Shown one piece after another: positions 50,986-60,760 of a DNA stretch of 64,000 nt; the first letter of the stretch is position 1; the number at the start of each line of letters is the position of its first letter. A program made the position numbers and the translations under genes. The DNA is from Strix aluco (taxonomy: Eukaryota; Chordata; Aves; Strigiformes; Strigidae): NCBI RefSeq assembly GCF_031877795.1, contig NC_133940.1:5581985-5645984 (forward strand), given 5' to 3'. The notes under the pieces were generated by a model. It had not been told where the DNA came from and did not search any database. It saw nothing but the letters and a program-made list of their open reading frames with translations.

Positions 50986-53499
50986 ATAAAGAGCTCCTGA
51001 GGATGTCTTTGGAGGAGGCAAATCTGAAATCCTGTTTACTTGACGAGCAACACAAAGAAGTTGGCTGTGAATGGTATCCACAGCAAAGAATAATTAATTC
51101 CTCATCCTGAGGGCATTCTGTTGTGAAATAAGTCACTGTGTTGTAATTATTATTGCATCCAGTGGTATCAGAAAAAGTCACGATAGTGAAACTATTCTGG
51201 AAAACCTAATCTGCATCAATCACTGAAGTACCCCATGCAAACAGATCTGCAGTAACAGCTCTCCACTCCTTCCCTGAGAAATCTTAAAAGAAATGCATTC
51301 AAATTTTATCTCTCTCTCTTAAAGATTTCTGTGTTTTGTCACTCCAGGTTGACCATAGAAATAATCTGAATCTTCACCATGTAAATCAACTGGACTTGAC
51401 TACAATAAATCTAGGATCAAGGTCTATATAAGTAGAAAAGAAGCCATATCAAACTTCTTACTTTTGCAGGCATTGGGAACAGCAGCAACATTCCAGTCCC
51501 GAACATCACCTAACTTCACCTCTTCTGCTGTATTCATTCTTATGAAATAATTATTTCCATTAACTTCGGAAGATGACAAGTTCCTGTCTTTCTAATGTTC
51601 CTGAAAAGTGTCTTTCGTAGTCTTGTGTTTGATATGGGAAAGCACTGATTTATAAATGTTTTCATAAAGCGTTTATGCTAATAACACACCTTTTACTGAA
51701 TTTAGTATTCATCTCTTCTTATAGCAAAAAATATTAGAAATACAATCATTTGTGGTTTAAAAAATATTCTTAAAACACCCACAAGCAGATTTCTCTGCTA
51801 ATTGTTAGAATTTACTCCCCAACCAGACTGTCTTCAAATTTTAATTTAAAGTATTTTCACTTACCAATTTTTGTTGAAATAAATTAAGTCTGCAGCTCTT
51901 TGGTATAGGAACCGTGAAAATGTAACCCAATACAACTGGTTTTTGACAGACTAACAGTAGCACCAAGTATGATCTTCCCCTCTTCCATTCAAAAAAGTGT
52001 TAACTCAAAAGCCTAAATATTGTCATTACACTTAAATGCTAACATTATTAACCTCTCCACAGCTGATGTTCAGTCTTTCTAAGGATAATGGATGCACTTC
52101 CATCTATTCTAGATGTTCTAGAATAAGGCTTGTCGGGTTTTTAACCGTGCAAACGGTTGCTAATGATTTTGCACATGCAACAACTCAGCATTTCTTACAA
52201 CTTACAGCTCTGTCTTGCAAAGTGCTGCGGATTTCTGGAGCGAAGGCTGCTGTGCAGAACAGCAAACATATCTCGTACATAACTGTAACTTCACCTGCTC
52301 TCCCTGGGAATGTTAATGGCTTGGTTCTGATCCCTCCCACAGAAGCACGAGCATGAAATCCCGCACGGGCATTGCTCAAAAGGCATTTAGATTTAAGGCG
52401 TGCAGGATGGATGTCTGTGTCCAGAATAAACTGAAAATTTAAAAACGAACTTCAGTGCAAATAAAACATACCTTCATGAATTCGAAAGGGAGCATGTTTC
52501 TGCATTTGTTCTCGAGGCAAATTTCTTGAGTGCAAGCAAAGGGTGTAACAGTGCTTTTTGAAAAAAAAAAAGTTGTCTTTCAGGCAATGTCTCCCTCTAT
52601 GCTGTTGGCTGTCCGATGGAAAATATACTTGTGTTCGGGTAAGAAGAGACTGTATCTGTGCTTGTACTTCTGTGCAAGGCTGGATTCATTGCTTTCAGCT
52701 TGCAGTGGGTCTCTCCCCCATCCAGTGGTGTGCCTGTTTACAACCCTTCCACGAGCTCTGCCCACAATTTAGGGACTTCAGGATAAAGTTCAGCCCCAAG
52801 AAGCTAAAAACTGTGCGGAGGATTTTATCTGGGCATCTCAAAATCAATAGCTCAGGAAAAGCATCCACAAGCCAAACCACTGAGATGAGCTTTCAGAGAG
52901 AACAAGGTGGTTTATACAGAAGCATCTCTCTGCAACCCCTCAGGGACTCGCTCACAAACTCTCCTTAGGCCCTGACTTATGGCAAACAAGGAGGATAACT
53001 TGAACTTAAAAATACTGCAAAACTTTGAAGAACAGTGGTTTTCAACTTTCATGGCAGAGAACCCACTTCCAGAGCACTCAGATGAAGAGAACAACTACTT
53101 AGAATGATGCAGCTGCAATTCAACTCTGATGATACCGAATACAATTCCGGGGCTGTTCACCTGCTCAGGAGCCCTCACTTTTGTCAGACTTGGACCTTAT
53201 GCCTGTCTGAGAAGTCTGAGGGAAACCTGTTTCAAGGAACAGGATCATCGCACTCCCCCTCCCAGAAGAGCACTGGGGGACAGTTTGACCCCCCCAAGCT
53301 GAGATGAAATGGGACCTGCTGTTGCCCCCCCCCCATATCTCCATGTACTGTACCAACACCACTGATCTTATCACCTTCTCTCAGACCTCCGGGCTATGGG
53401 GCTGCTTCTCCTCAGAGCTAAGAACAGGTGCTCTCCTACCTGAGGGGCAGCAGCGCAGAGAAGGGAGAAAACAACGCTACAGGTTGGCCAGATTTCACC
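50986..53499. other. Intergenic sequence leading to the downstream CpG block
   Basis: AT-rich to about 53100, then rising in G+C. Frames at 52.5-53.0 kb overlap on both strands and look like chance. Confidence 0.4.
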
Positions 53500-54440
53500 C
53501 GCAATGCTCTGGAAGGAGTTGAGCCGAGGGTATGAAACCTTGCAGAGCGATTCCCCCCAGTCCCGGCAGGGCTGGGGCTGGGCAGGGGGTGGCGAGCGTG
53601 GCCCGGGGGCTCCCCCCGGGCTGAAGACCCGCAGCAGCCGCCCCCGGAGCCCCCCCCAACCCCCTTCCCCGGGTGGCCCGGAGCCAGGCACCTCGCACCA
53701 GAAGAGGCTCTCGGTGTGATTTGCACAACACTGATTTTTCCTCTCTCGGAAGAGCCGGGGGAAGGCCCTGACCGAGCCTGGACGGGCTTCCCGGCGGGAG
53801 AAGGCGGCAGGCGCTGCGGCCGGGCATCCGCGCTACGGGACCGGGAGGCAGCGTGGGACCCCCGGCCCGACCGGCGCGGGGGGGGCGGGAAACAGCCGGG
53901 TAGGGGAGGGGGTAAAACAGCGGGGAAGGGAAAGCGGCTCCCACCGCCCCCGGCAGATCCCGGCCGCCGCAAGCGCGCAGCGGAGAGGCGCAAAGTCTGC
54001 GCTGTTCAGGGGAGGCGAGCAAAGCGGGCCCCTTCAACCAAACCAAACCACCAAAGCCCCCTCCCCTGCCCTTTCTTTCTGTCCTAAGAAAACCAGCGAG
54101 AAGGTTAGTGGAGGTAAACGCAAGGCAGAGGCTCGAGGGGGGTTGCGCGGCGGGATGCGCTGACCGGCTGCGCGGCGCTGGGCTGCGGAGCGGCCGCCCC
54201 GCTCGGAGCCAGGCCCGCGGGCCCGCCGCCCCCCGGGGAGCCGAGGGCAGGCGAGGGGGGGGCGGCCGGGGGCACGGTTTTCGCCGCCGAGCAGACGGAG
54301 GGATAAGCGGTGTGTCCCGCTCGGCCGGCGGCCCCGGGGCTCCGCATCTCGGGGCTGTTGCGCAGCGCCCGCAGGAGTAGGGCCGGGAATGGTGCAGATC
54401 CCTAAAAAAAGAAAAGTTGTCCAGACTAAAAACACACTCC
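53500..54440. promoter_or_regulatory. CpG-rich block downstream of SOX3
   Basis: A sharp rise in G+C and CpG begins near 53500 and falls near 54400. It lies beyond the predicted SOX3 poly(A) site. It may be a regulatory CpG island or the promoter of a non-coding transcript. A 317-codon open frame on the minus strand here has the low-complexity Pro/Arg/Ala/Gly make-up expected of a GC-rich chance frame. Confidence 0.55.
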
Positions 54441-54466
54441 TCAAACATACTGAAAAGATTGAATTA

Positions 54467-54472
54467 TTTATT
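54467..54472 (-). terminator. Possible distal poly(A) signal
   Basis: A second AATAAA in the SOX3 direction, about 530 nt past the first, in a short AT-rich island (54400-54560) between two GC-rich blocks. It could be an alternative SOX3 end or chance. Confidence 0.25.
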
Positions 54473-54599
54473 TCCTCTGGGGACTCCTGTAACCATTCAT
54501 ATTTAATAGAGTCTAATTAAGAGTTCCCCAACGGGTTTTACTTTTGTAAATATTTCAGATGAGCTCGGGTTTCTAGGCAAATCCTCCAGAGAAAAACCA

Positions 54600-54985
54600 A
54601 ACCAAACCAAACGAGGCGCACACGTGTAACCCCGTTCCCTCCCCGTCGGGCGAGAGAAACCAGCCGGGCGGAGAGGCAACAAGTGGCCCGCGGCTCAGGG
54701 AGCGGCAGCTTCAGCAGCACAGCGATGCTTTCCCGGCCCAGGTCCCGCTTGTCTGGAGAAGAAAATCAACTTGAAGGAGCCCTCCCCACTCCCCGCCCTC
54801 AACCAAAATACACCGCAGAAACCCGGTCGAAAAGCGATGGCAGCTCCGGGGCTCCTCGGCCGGGCGGTGGGACCGCGGCGACCCCGGGAAGGAGCCCGCA
54901 GCCCCCGCGGCCCCGCTCCGCGCTCCCCCGCCGCCGCGGAGGCACCGCCTGCGCGCCCGCACAAACCGCCCGGAGACTGCCGACG
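54600..54985. promoter_or_regulatory. Second GC-rich block downstream of SOX3
   Basis: CpG-rich sequence separated from the previous block by an AT-rich island (54400-54560) and ending just beside the SOX3 poly(A) signal. No coding sequence is supported. Confidence 0.45.
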
Positions 54986-55829
54986 TGCCCGATATAAAAT
55001 TTATTGATCTCTCTTCGTTTGGAAGAAGGAAGCAAACGAGGAGTAGGGACAGGGCGAGGGAAGGAGTATTTCGATGACTTTTTTTCTTTTTTTTTTTTTT
55101 TTTGGAAGAAATCCGGTAAACAAAACTAAAACTTTTCTTCATCCGATACGTCAAAACATGGTTCACAGTAAAATTCACAAACCGATTTACATAAGTTTAC
55201 AGCTTAAGAAAAACCAAGACACACAACTTACTATAAATAAAAGAAATGTGTTTGCGACCCGCACAGCTCTCTCCCACCTCCCCTTTTTTTAAGGAACAAA
55301 ACCCTAAAGTTAAAAAGTCGTGAAAGCTACAGATTGTGGATAGAAACCAAGCGAGGCTCGAGAAGAACAAAACAACTTAAGAAACCACAACGATAATGTG
55401 AACAACTGAGTTTAAAAACAAAAGCCCGCCGGTTGGTTGGTTGGGGGTTTTTTTATGTCATTGCAACGCTAGAAATCAAACGGGAAGATGCGAGATATTT
55501 TAAAAACTTTTAAGCGAATAAAACAGTGCCCAACCTAGCAGAAACCAGGAGAGAAGTTGCCGTGGTTTGAAAACTTCACAGAGGCTTCTAGGAGGCAGGA
55601 GTTGTGCTCTATTAAAATAACAACTTGTTCAAATATATTTTTTTTTTGTACAAAAAAAAAAAAACCACCAAAAAACAAAGGACACAACTAACGGATTTCC
55701 TTTTTAAAATTTCTCCAAAGTTAGTATTAAGTCTGCTAAGCCGAGCAACACTGCCGTACGTCCCGGTGTAGTCAGGGAGCGGTGGTGGGGTTAGGGATTA
55801 AGCCGGGGAGCCGTCCGGAGCAGCCAAGT
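54980..55829 (-). other. SOX3 3' UTR
   Basis: AT-rich sequence between the SOX3 stop codon and the only canonical AATAAA in this stretch. It includes a T10-GTAC-A10 palindrome at 55638-55661, a long T/A homopolymer (about 55079-55104) and several TGTA motifs near the 3' end, which fit a cleavage-factor-rich 3' UTR of about 830-850 nt. The extent is inferred from the poly(A) signal. Confidence 0.6.
55000..55005 (-). terminator. Canonical poly(A) signal AATAAA for SOX3
   Basis: TTTATT on the + strand reads AATAAA in the SOX3 direction, about 825 nt after the stop codon. It is followed within 20-40 nt by a GT-rich stretch (GGTTTGTGCGGG). No other canonical signal lies between here and the stop codon. 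Confidence 0.6.
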
Positions 55830-56786
55830 TTATATGTGAGTTAGTGGTACGGTACCATTGACGCCAGTCCCGGCACTCTGGTAGTGCTGGTGGACGCTGT
55901 GTAACCTGCTGCCCTGCAGGGAGGAAGGGTCTGTGGCATCCCCCCCCGGGGGCAGGTACATGCTGATCATATCCCGCAGGTCTCCCAGGCAGGCCCTCTG
56001 CGAGTGGGAGGTGATGGCAGGAGGCGGCGAGCTGGGCTCGGATTTCACCACCGAGCCCATGGAGCCCAGGCTCATGGCCGTGGAGGGCTGCTGGCCGTAG
56101 GCGGCGGGGGACATGCTGTAGGTGGAGGCGGCGTTCATGTAGGTCTGGGCCGAGGACATCATGGGGCTGTACTGCAGCCCCGACATGTCGTAGCGGTGCA
56201 TCTGCTGCAGCTGGGGGCTGTTCATGCCCGGGTGCTGGCTGTAGCCCAGCTGGTCTTGCATCAGTGAGTAAGCCCCGTTGGTCCAGCCGTTCATGTGGGC
56301 ATAAGTGTCAATCCTCTGTCCCACCCCGACGGGGCTGCTCACCGTGTTGCCCCCCCCCGGAGCCAGCAGATTACCGGGCAGCGAGTATTTGTCCTTCTTC
56401 AGCAAGGTCTTGGTCTTCCTCCGGGGCCGGTATTTGTAATCCGGATACTCCTTCATGTGCACGGCCCGCAGCCGCTTGGCCTCATCGATGAAGGGCCGCT
56501 TCTCGGCATCGCTCAGCAGCTTCCAGTCGGCCCCCAGGCGCTTGCTGATCTCCGAGTTGTGCATCTTGGGGTTCTCCTGGGCCATCTTCCGCCGCTGGCC
56601 CCGCGACCACACCATGAAGGCGTTCATGGGGCGCTTCACCCGGTCCTGGTCCGAGCCGGCTCCCGCCCCGTTGCTGGCCCCGCCGCCTCCGCCGCCTTTG
56701 CCGTTGCTCCCCGGAGCGGGGTTACCCCCGGCGCTGCCCGGCGTGGGCTGCGGCGTCTTGATCTCAGTCTCCAGCATGCTGTACAT
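55830..56786 (-). CDS. SOX3: SOX3, SOXB1-class HMG-box transcription factor, single exon, 318 aa
   Basis: Nuclear transcription factor that binds ACAAAG/ACAAT-type sites in the minor groove and helps keep neural and sensory progenitors undifferentiated. The complete reading frame begins [10 protein letters not shown] and ends GTVPLTHI with TAA at 55830-55832. The HMG box spans about residues 48-127, with [10 protein letters not shown] (wedge pair F57, M58) and the basic segments KRPMNAF...GQRRK and PRRKTK as nuclear localisation signals. A VKSE motif (K248) fits a SUMO site. The C-terminal half is Ser/Pro/Tyr/Met-rich and should be the transactivation region. SOX3 rather than SOX2 is supported by [24 protein letters not shown] and the C-terminal PLTHI. 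A six-Gly run lies at 31-36; the alanine tracts of mammalian SOX3 are absent. The start is the ATG at 56784-56786 (G at -3), matching the SOXB1 MYxM(L)ET start. The frame stays open upstream through a TTG at 56801; see the upstream-extension entry. No introns are needed, as in other SOXB1 genes. Confidence 0.98.
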   Translation of the reverse strand: MYSMLETEIKTPQPTPGSAGGNPAPGSNGKGGGGGGASNGAGAGSDQDRVKRPMNAFMVWSRGQRRKMAQENPKMHNSEISKRLGADWKLLSDAEKRPFIDEAKRLRAVHMKEYPDYKYRPRRKTKTLLKKDKYSLPGNLLAPGGGNTVSSPVGVGQRIDTYAHMNGWTNGAYSLMQDQLGYSQHPGMNSPQLQQMHRYDMSGLQYSPMMSSAQTYMNAASTYSMSPAAYGQQPSTAMSLGSMGSVVKSEPSSPPPAITSHSQRACLGDLRDMISMYLPPGGDATDPSSLQGSRLHSVHQHYQSAGTGVNGTVPLTHI

Positions 56787-56867
56787 GGCCGGAGCCGGCA
56801 AGAGGTGCGCCAGGGTGGCGGGCAGGCGGGCACCAGGTCGGGGAGAGGAAGTTAAAAAAAATAATAA
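56787..56867 (-). other. In-frame open extension upstream of the SOX3 ATG, with a CTG in perfect Kozak context
   Basis: Seen directly: the frame is open for 27 codons between TAA at 56868-56870 and the ATG. The twelve residues before the Met read [12 protein letters not shown]. There is no ATG in the stretch. A CTG codon at 56811-56813 is preceded by GCCACC and followed by G. From family knowledge, human SOX3 starts much further upstream and contains the same residues immediately before its MYSLLETE. Inference: this is either a conserved 5' leader or an N-terminal extension translated from the CTG, which would add nine residues plus the initiator. DNA-level conservation alone could also produce the match. 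Confidence 0.55.
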
Positions 56868-57066
56868 TTAAAAAAATTAAAAAAAAAAAAAAGAAGGGGA
56901 AAGAACCTGCCTGGGCGGCTGCTGCAGAAGAAGGAAGTTTTTCTGCTTGGCGGGCGGAGGCGCCGCTTGCCGAGGTGCTGCTGCTGCTGCTGCTGCTGCG
57001 GCGGCCGCGCCTGCGGAGCGGTGCGGAGCGCTTCCCGCGGGCAGCGCCGAGCGATGCGCGCACCAA
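56787..57066 (-). other. SOX3 5' leader (inferred), with (CAG)7 and a U-rich tract
   Basis: The segment lies between the SOX3 start codon and a start site inferred about 26-30 bp downstream of the TATA-like element. In the transcript sense it carries seven CAG units (56978-56998), then a T-run with ATTATT-type sequence (about 56851-56894), then the GC-rich stretch next to the ATG. The 5' end is an estimate; no transcript evidence is available here. Confidence 0.5.
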
Positions 57067-57120
57067 TCCCAGCGGCGTTTGATTGACGGGCTATAAATGA
57101 GCGGGCGGCAGCCAATCAGC
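57063..57120 (-). promoter_or_regulatory. SOX3 core promoter: CCAAT boxes and TATA-like element
   Basis: On the + strand there is CCAAT at 57063-57067, TATAAA at 57092-57097 and CCAAT at 57112-57116, inside a CpG-rich region. Read in the SOX3 direction the order is ATTGG, then TTTATAG about 15 bp later, which would place a start near 57066 and give a leader of about 280 nt. NF-Y sites (CCAAT) are established regulators of the human SOX3 promoter. The TATAAA reads canonically on the opposite strand, so the orientation of the core element is not settled by sequence alone. Confidence 0.6.
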
Positions 57121-57949
57121 GAGCGGTTCCCGACAGCCCCGACGCCGGTAACCGACAGATGGGGGGGGTGGGGGGGGCTCAAAAAGTTGGTGTTTTGGGG
57201 TTGCTTCTCCCGGACCCCCCCCTCCGCGTCCCCTGGCCCCGCGCTTGCCCCCGGCTCTGGGCTGGCGGGCCCGCGCGGTGCGGAGGGGCCAGTGGGGTTC
57301 CCGCAGGCGCGGAGGAAGGAGCGGGGCTGCCCTCCGCGGGCGCGGGGAGGAGGAGCGGGGCGGAGCGCTGCGCTGCAGGCGGGAGCCCTGCGCTTGCCGG
57401 GCACTGGGAGATTTGGGGGCACCGGGCGGATTCCCAGCCCTGCGCGCAAGCCCGGAGAAGCTGCTTGGAGACGGAGAGAGCCCGCGCTGCGCGGACACCA
57501 CCACCCCCCCCCCCCTCCCCGGAGCGGCGGAAGGGAGGAGAATGGGTTAAACGCTTCCACTTGAGCCCTGTCTGGGGGGAGAATCCGCACTGCCCCGCCG
57601 GGACCGGGCACGGCCGCCGGGAGGGAGAAACGCGGTTCCCCCGGCGCGGCCCCGGGGGGAGGCGGAGGGGAGCGAGGCCGGGCTGGCTGCCGGCGGGGCG
57701 CTCCCGGCCACCCCACCCCCCCCCATCGCCCATCCCATTGCCACTTGAGTTTTTCCACTCGGCTGCCCCAAAGAGAGTGGGGGGGAGGGGACGGCGCTTG
57801 CAAAACCCCCAAGTTTCATGGCAACGACAAAGTTCCCTCCGTGTGAAAGAAAACTTTGGCGGAGGGGGGGTGAGTGGAGCAGAGCTGACTGGAGCTGTCA
57901 ATCACGGGCTTCCCTTTCCGTCCCTCCCCTCCCCTTCCCCTTCCATCTT

Positions 57950-57977
57950 TCCTTCCTTCCTTCCTTCCTTCCTTCCC
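57950..57977. repeat. (TTCC)n microsatellite
   Basis: About seven TTCC units in tandem, between C-rich flanks, roughly 0.9 kb upstream of the SOX3 core promoter. Confidence 0.85.
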
Positions 57978-58652
57978 TCCCCAGAGGCGCGGACACCCGC
58001 ACCTGCACGGGCAGGGCTGGCAGCTCCTTGGGAGGGCACATCGCTGCCCAGACGGGGCGCGCTGCCCGTCCCTGCTCGTCCTCCCCATGCGCCCCGCGCC
58101 TGCTCCGCCGGGGAAAGCCGGACGGTTGTCCCGGTTGGGGGGGCGGGGGGAGAGACAAACCGAGCCTGGAGCCGCGCTGGGAGAGCCCCGGTGCCGGAGG
58201 AGGTGGGCAGCACTGGGGTAGCTCTGAGCAAACCGCCCCCGGGGGCGTGCGGGGCGCAGGGGGGGGGTGAGGTAGGGACGTGTCTGGGCATCGCGTCCCG
58301 TACTGGGGGGCCCGGGGGGGTTAGGGGGGGGGCTGCCGGCGCAGCTCCCCCAGGCTTGGCAGCCGTCCTAAAGAGAAAACCGCCGGGATCACGACGGTAA
58401 CCGGCACCGGGCAGGGCTCCAGGCTGGGCCCGGACCCGCAGCACAAGCCGGTGCCGCCCGCCCCGAGCCCGCTGCGCTGCGGACAGCGGGGAGGGGGCAC
58501 CGGACCGAGCCGGGGGCCGGGACCGCGCAGCCCGGGACCGCGCGGCCCCGCGCAGCGCTTCCCGCGGTCGGGGGAACCAAACGAGCCGGCTCCAAACGGA
58601 ACTCTGGAACCAGCACGGTGTCGTGGTGGGATTTTCGAGTGGATCTGAGCAC

Positions 58653-59560
58653 TCCTATGATTTAGCAGTTTAAGTGGTCCCCCGCTTTGTACGGATTTTT
58701 TTTTTTTTTTTTTTTTTTGACAAAATCATCTGTTGAACAAAGTCGAAGGGGAAATAAATCCCACTCGCGACGAGCTCTGGTGTAGTCAGCATTTTGTCTT
58801 TGTTGTTTGGATTGCTGCTGATGTGTTCTTGGGTGAAGTCAAAATTTCGCAGCCCGAGAGAACAGGGTGACAGCGGGAAGTGTTCTTTCAGGCGGTATCG
58901 CACTAGAAATCACACTTCGGGCGTAGTTCGCTTGTAACTTTTGCAACGTACTGGAAAAGCTTCCGACAGCTGTGATTAACCTCAAACCCCTACAAATATT
59001 TTGACCGCTCCAGTCGAGGTTTAAGACGTGCCAGGCTGGGCTGGAAAGCGGACTGATATATATCCTGACAGTTCTTTGAAATTACTTTATATAAACGCTT
59101 GTTGAAGGGACTGAACAGCCTGCATGCAACGAAAAATGAGGCGCTATAGGGGATTAGAGGGCATCTAAAGCCCTGCGAACGCTGTTTCCTTCGATGTTTA
59201 AATAAATATTACAACGTTAAATTTCAGACTCTTACTTTGCCTTTCAATCGGCCTTTGCTACCTGAGACTTCAATTATATATTTTTTTCCCAAAGGCCACG
59301 CAATTTAACACTTTAAGTTCCGTATTATTTCAAAGCAACATTTCTCTTGAAAAATCGCCAATCGCTTTGTAGATGAACTGAACCTGACTCAATAAAAAAG
59401 TAAGTATAGATTCGTGTATTTCCACACTTCACAGATCCCTGTAGTGCTCCCACTGCACTGGGGTTTCTATGCCGCACATGTTCCGGGGAATACTTATAAA
59501 TTTGGCTGATTTCTATTTCCGTAAGAAGGGGTGAGTAGGGACACGCTGCTGGAACGCGTT
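58653..59560. other. AT-rich proximal upstream segment, candidate regulatory sequence
   Basis: Between two CpG-rich blocks. It contains a T23 run (58696-58718) and then non-repetitive sequence with TATA-rich and homeodomain-like words (TGATTAACC, TTTAAATAAATATTAC, CTCAATAAAAAAG). No gene is seen. The position about 2 kb upstream of the SOX3 promoter makes an enhancer role plausible but unproven. Confidence 0.3.
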
Positions 59561-59599
59561 AGTGATGGGTGCGCACAGAAAACTCGCAGTGGAATTTCT

Positions 59600-60180
59600 T
59601 GAGCGATTTCAGCACCCGTGAGGAGACCCAGGAGCCAGCTCCTCTCCGCCGCTCCGGCCAGTCCCGGGCTCGCCGCGGGGCTTCACCTCGGAGCCGCATT
59701 TTCCCCCCTGCCCGGGCCGGAGCTCGCCCGAATCCGCCGGCAGCACAGCCGGGGCGGCTCCGCGCTCCCCTCCCTCCGCGCTCCCCCTCCGCGCTCCCAC
59801 CCGGGATGGGGGAGAGGAGGAAGCCAGGCAAACCCCGCTACACCAGCTGCCGCTTCCTAAAGTTACCTGCAGAGCGCTTTAAACGGCCCGATCCCCCCCC
59901 CCCCCAACCCCTTGGCAGCCACAAGCTGAATTGAAGCCTCCGCCTGCTCCTCGGCCCTGCCCGGCCAGTGTCCCGGGAAAGGGGACGGAGCCTGCGGAGC
60001 TGCTGCGGAGCCGGGAAGGGGCAGAAGGCAGGAGAGGACCCAGCCACCGCAATAACCGGGGCGGGGAAGCCTCATGCCCGGAGCCATTTTCTTAAATTCA
60101 CTCCCCGACCCCGCTCGGGGTTGGGGGAAGAAGCCGTCCGGGGCCGGGAGCCCCGTGTGTCTGGTGGAACACTCGGGGGG
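59600..60180. promoter_or_regulatory. CpG-rich block upstream of SOX3
   Basis: GC-rich, CpG-dense sequence with a C13 run at 59893-59905 and three imperfectly spaced copies of CTCCGCGCTCCC between 59758 and 59798. No coding frame is credible. Confidence 0.5.
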
Positions 60181-60218
60181 GGTGTAAATACAGTTGTCAA
60201 AGGCAGAGAAGCCCACCC

Positions 60219-60256
60219 TTTTTTTTTTTTTTTTTTTTTTTTTTCTTTTTTCCTCT
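60219..60256. repeat. Poly(T) tract
   Basis: T26 followed by a T-rich tail. There is no clear retrotransposon body beside it. Confidence 0.8.
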
Positions 60257-60359
60257 CTTTTTGGTGACAAAGGAGCGTGAGGCGAAATCAGGAGTTCACA
60301 GCACAATCCAACTTGAACGCGAGAGAAACCCCACTGTTGAAAAGGCACATTTGAAAGGG

Positions 60360-60760
60360 ACCGTCTGCTTCTTACGCAATCAGAGCTTAATAAGCAACAG
60401 CCATTAATATATGTTAATTGCAGCTCCAGCAGAGCTTGGGGGAATCTTGGAACCGTGTCAGGGAGGATCGCTGGCTTTTAAAGAATAACGCTATGCACCA
60501 AACTGGCCCTGTTTAATCCTATTATTAAAACATTCCCCCTGGTCCCCAGCCTAACTCCCGACCGAGATCAGCGAGGGTTTGTCCTCGAAACTTGTCCAGA
60601 CAAGGGAGCTGAGCTTGGACCGTGCTGACCTTCGCTAGGATGATCCTCCGAAAATGTCCAGACTCTTAGCGATGCTTAAGATAAAAGTTCATGTGCTTTT
60701 CTGTTTGATTTCTGTTTTAGGCTTGAATCCACATCCTCCCCCAGAAGTTTCCAGCGTGGT
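60360..60760. promoter_or_regulatory. Candidate non-coding regulatory element upstream of SOX3
   Basis: Non-repetitive sequence with clustered homeodomain-type words (GCTTAATAAGC, CATTAATATATGTTAATTGC at 60401-60420) and two copies of GTCCAGAC (60594-60601 and 60656-60663). No gene. Conservation cannot be tested here. Confidence 0.3.

Larger units (their letters stand above)
55830..58650. promoter_or_regulatory. CpG island covering SOX3 and its promoter
   Basis: Dense G+C with frequent CpG runs through the coding region, promoter and about 1.5 kb upstream. The region beyond 57150 holds many G-runs and C-runs and a (TTCC)n stretch. Long open frames on both strands here reflect the lack of AT-rich stop codons and are not genes. 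Confidence 0.75.

Noticed and set aside
53495-54448. 317-codon open frame on the minus strand in the downstream CpG block
   Set aside because: Pro/Arg/Ala/Gly-dominated low-complexity translation, overlapping open frames on both strands and no recognisable domain. This is the expected artefact of GC-rich DNA.
55830-56786. Assignment as SOX2 instead of SOX3
   Set aside because: The HMG-box variants ([24 protein letters not shown]), the MYSMLETE start and the PLTHI end fit SOX3, not SOX2.
56787-56801. TTG at 56801 as the SOX3 start codon, giving 323 aa
   Set aside because: TTG is a poor eukaryotic start and the ATG five codons later matches the SOXB1 start. The better near-cognate candidate is the CTG at 56811-56813.
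56877-57812. 311-codon minus-strand frame running towards SOX3
   Set aside because: Ends at TAA (56877-56879) before SOX3, crosses the inferred promoter and is compositionally biased.
57159-58400. 413-codon open frame on the + strand upstream of SOX3
   Set aside because: Lies in CpG-rich promoter sequence, with comparable frames on the other strand and no domain.
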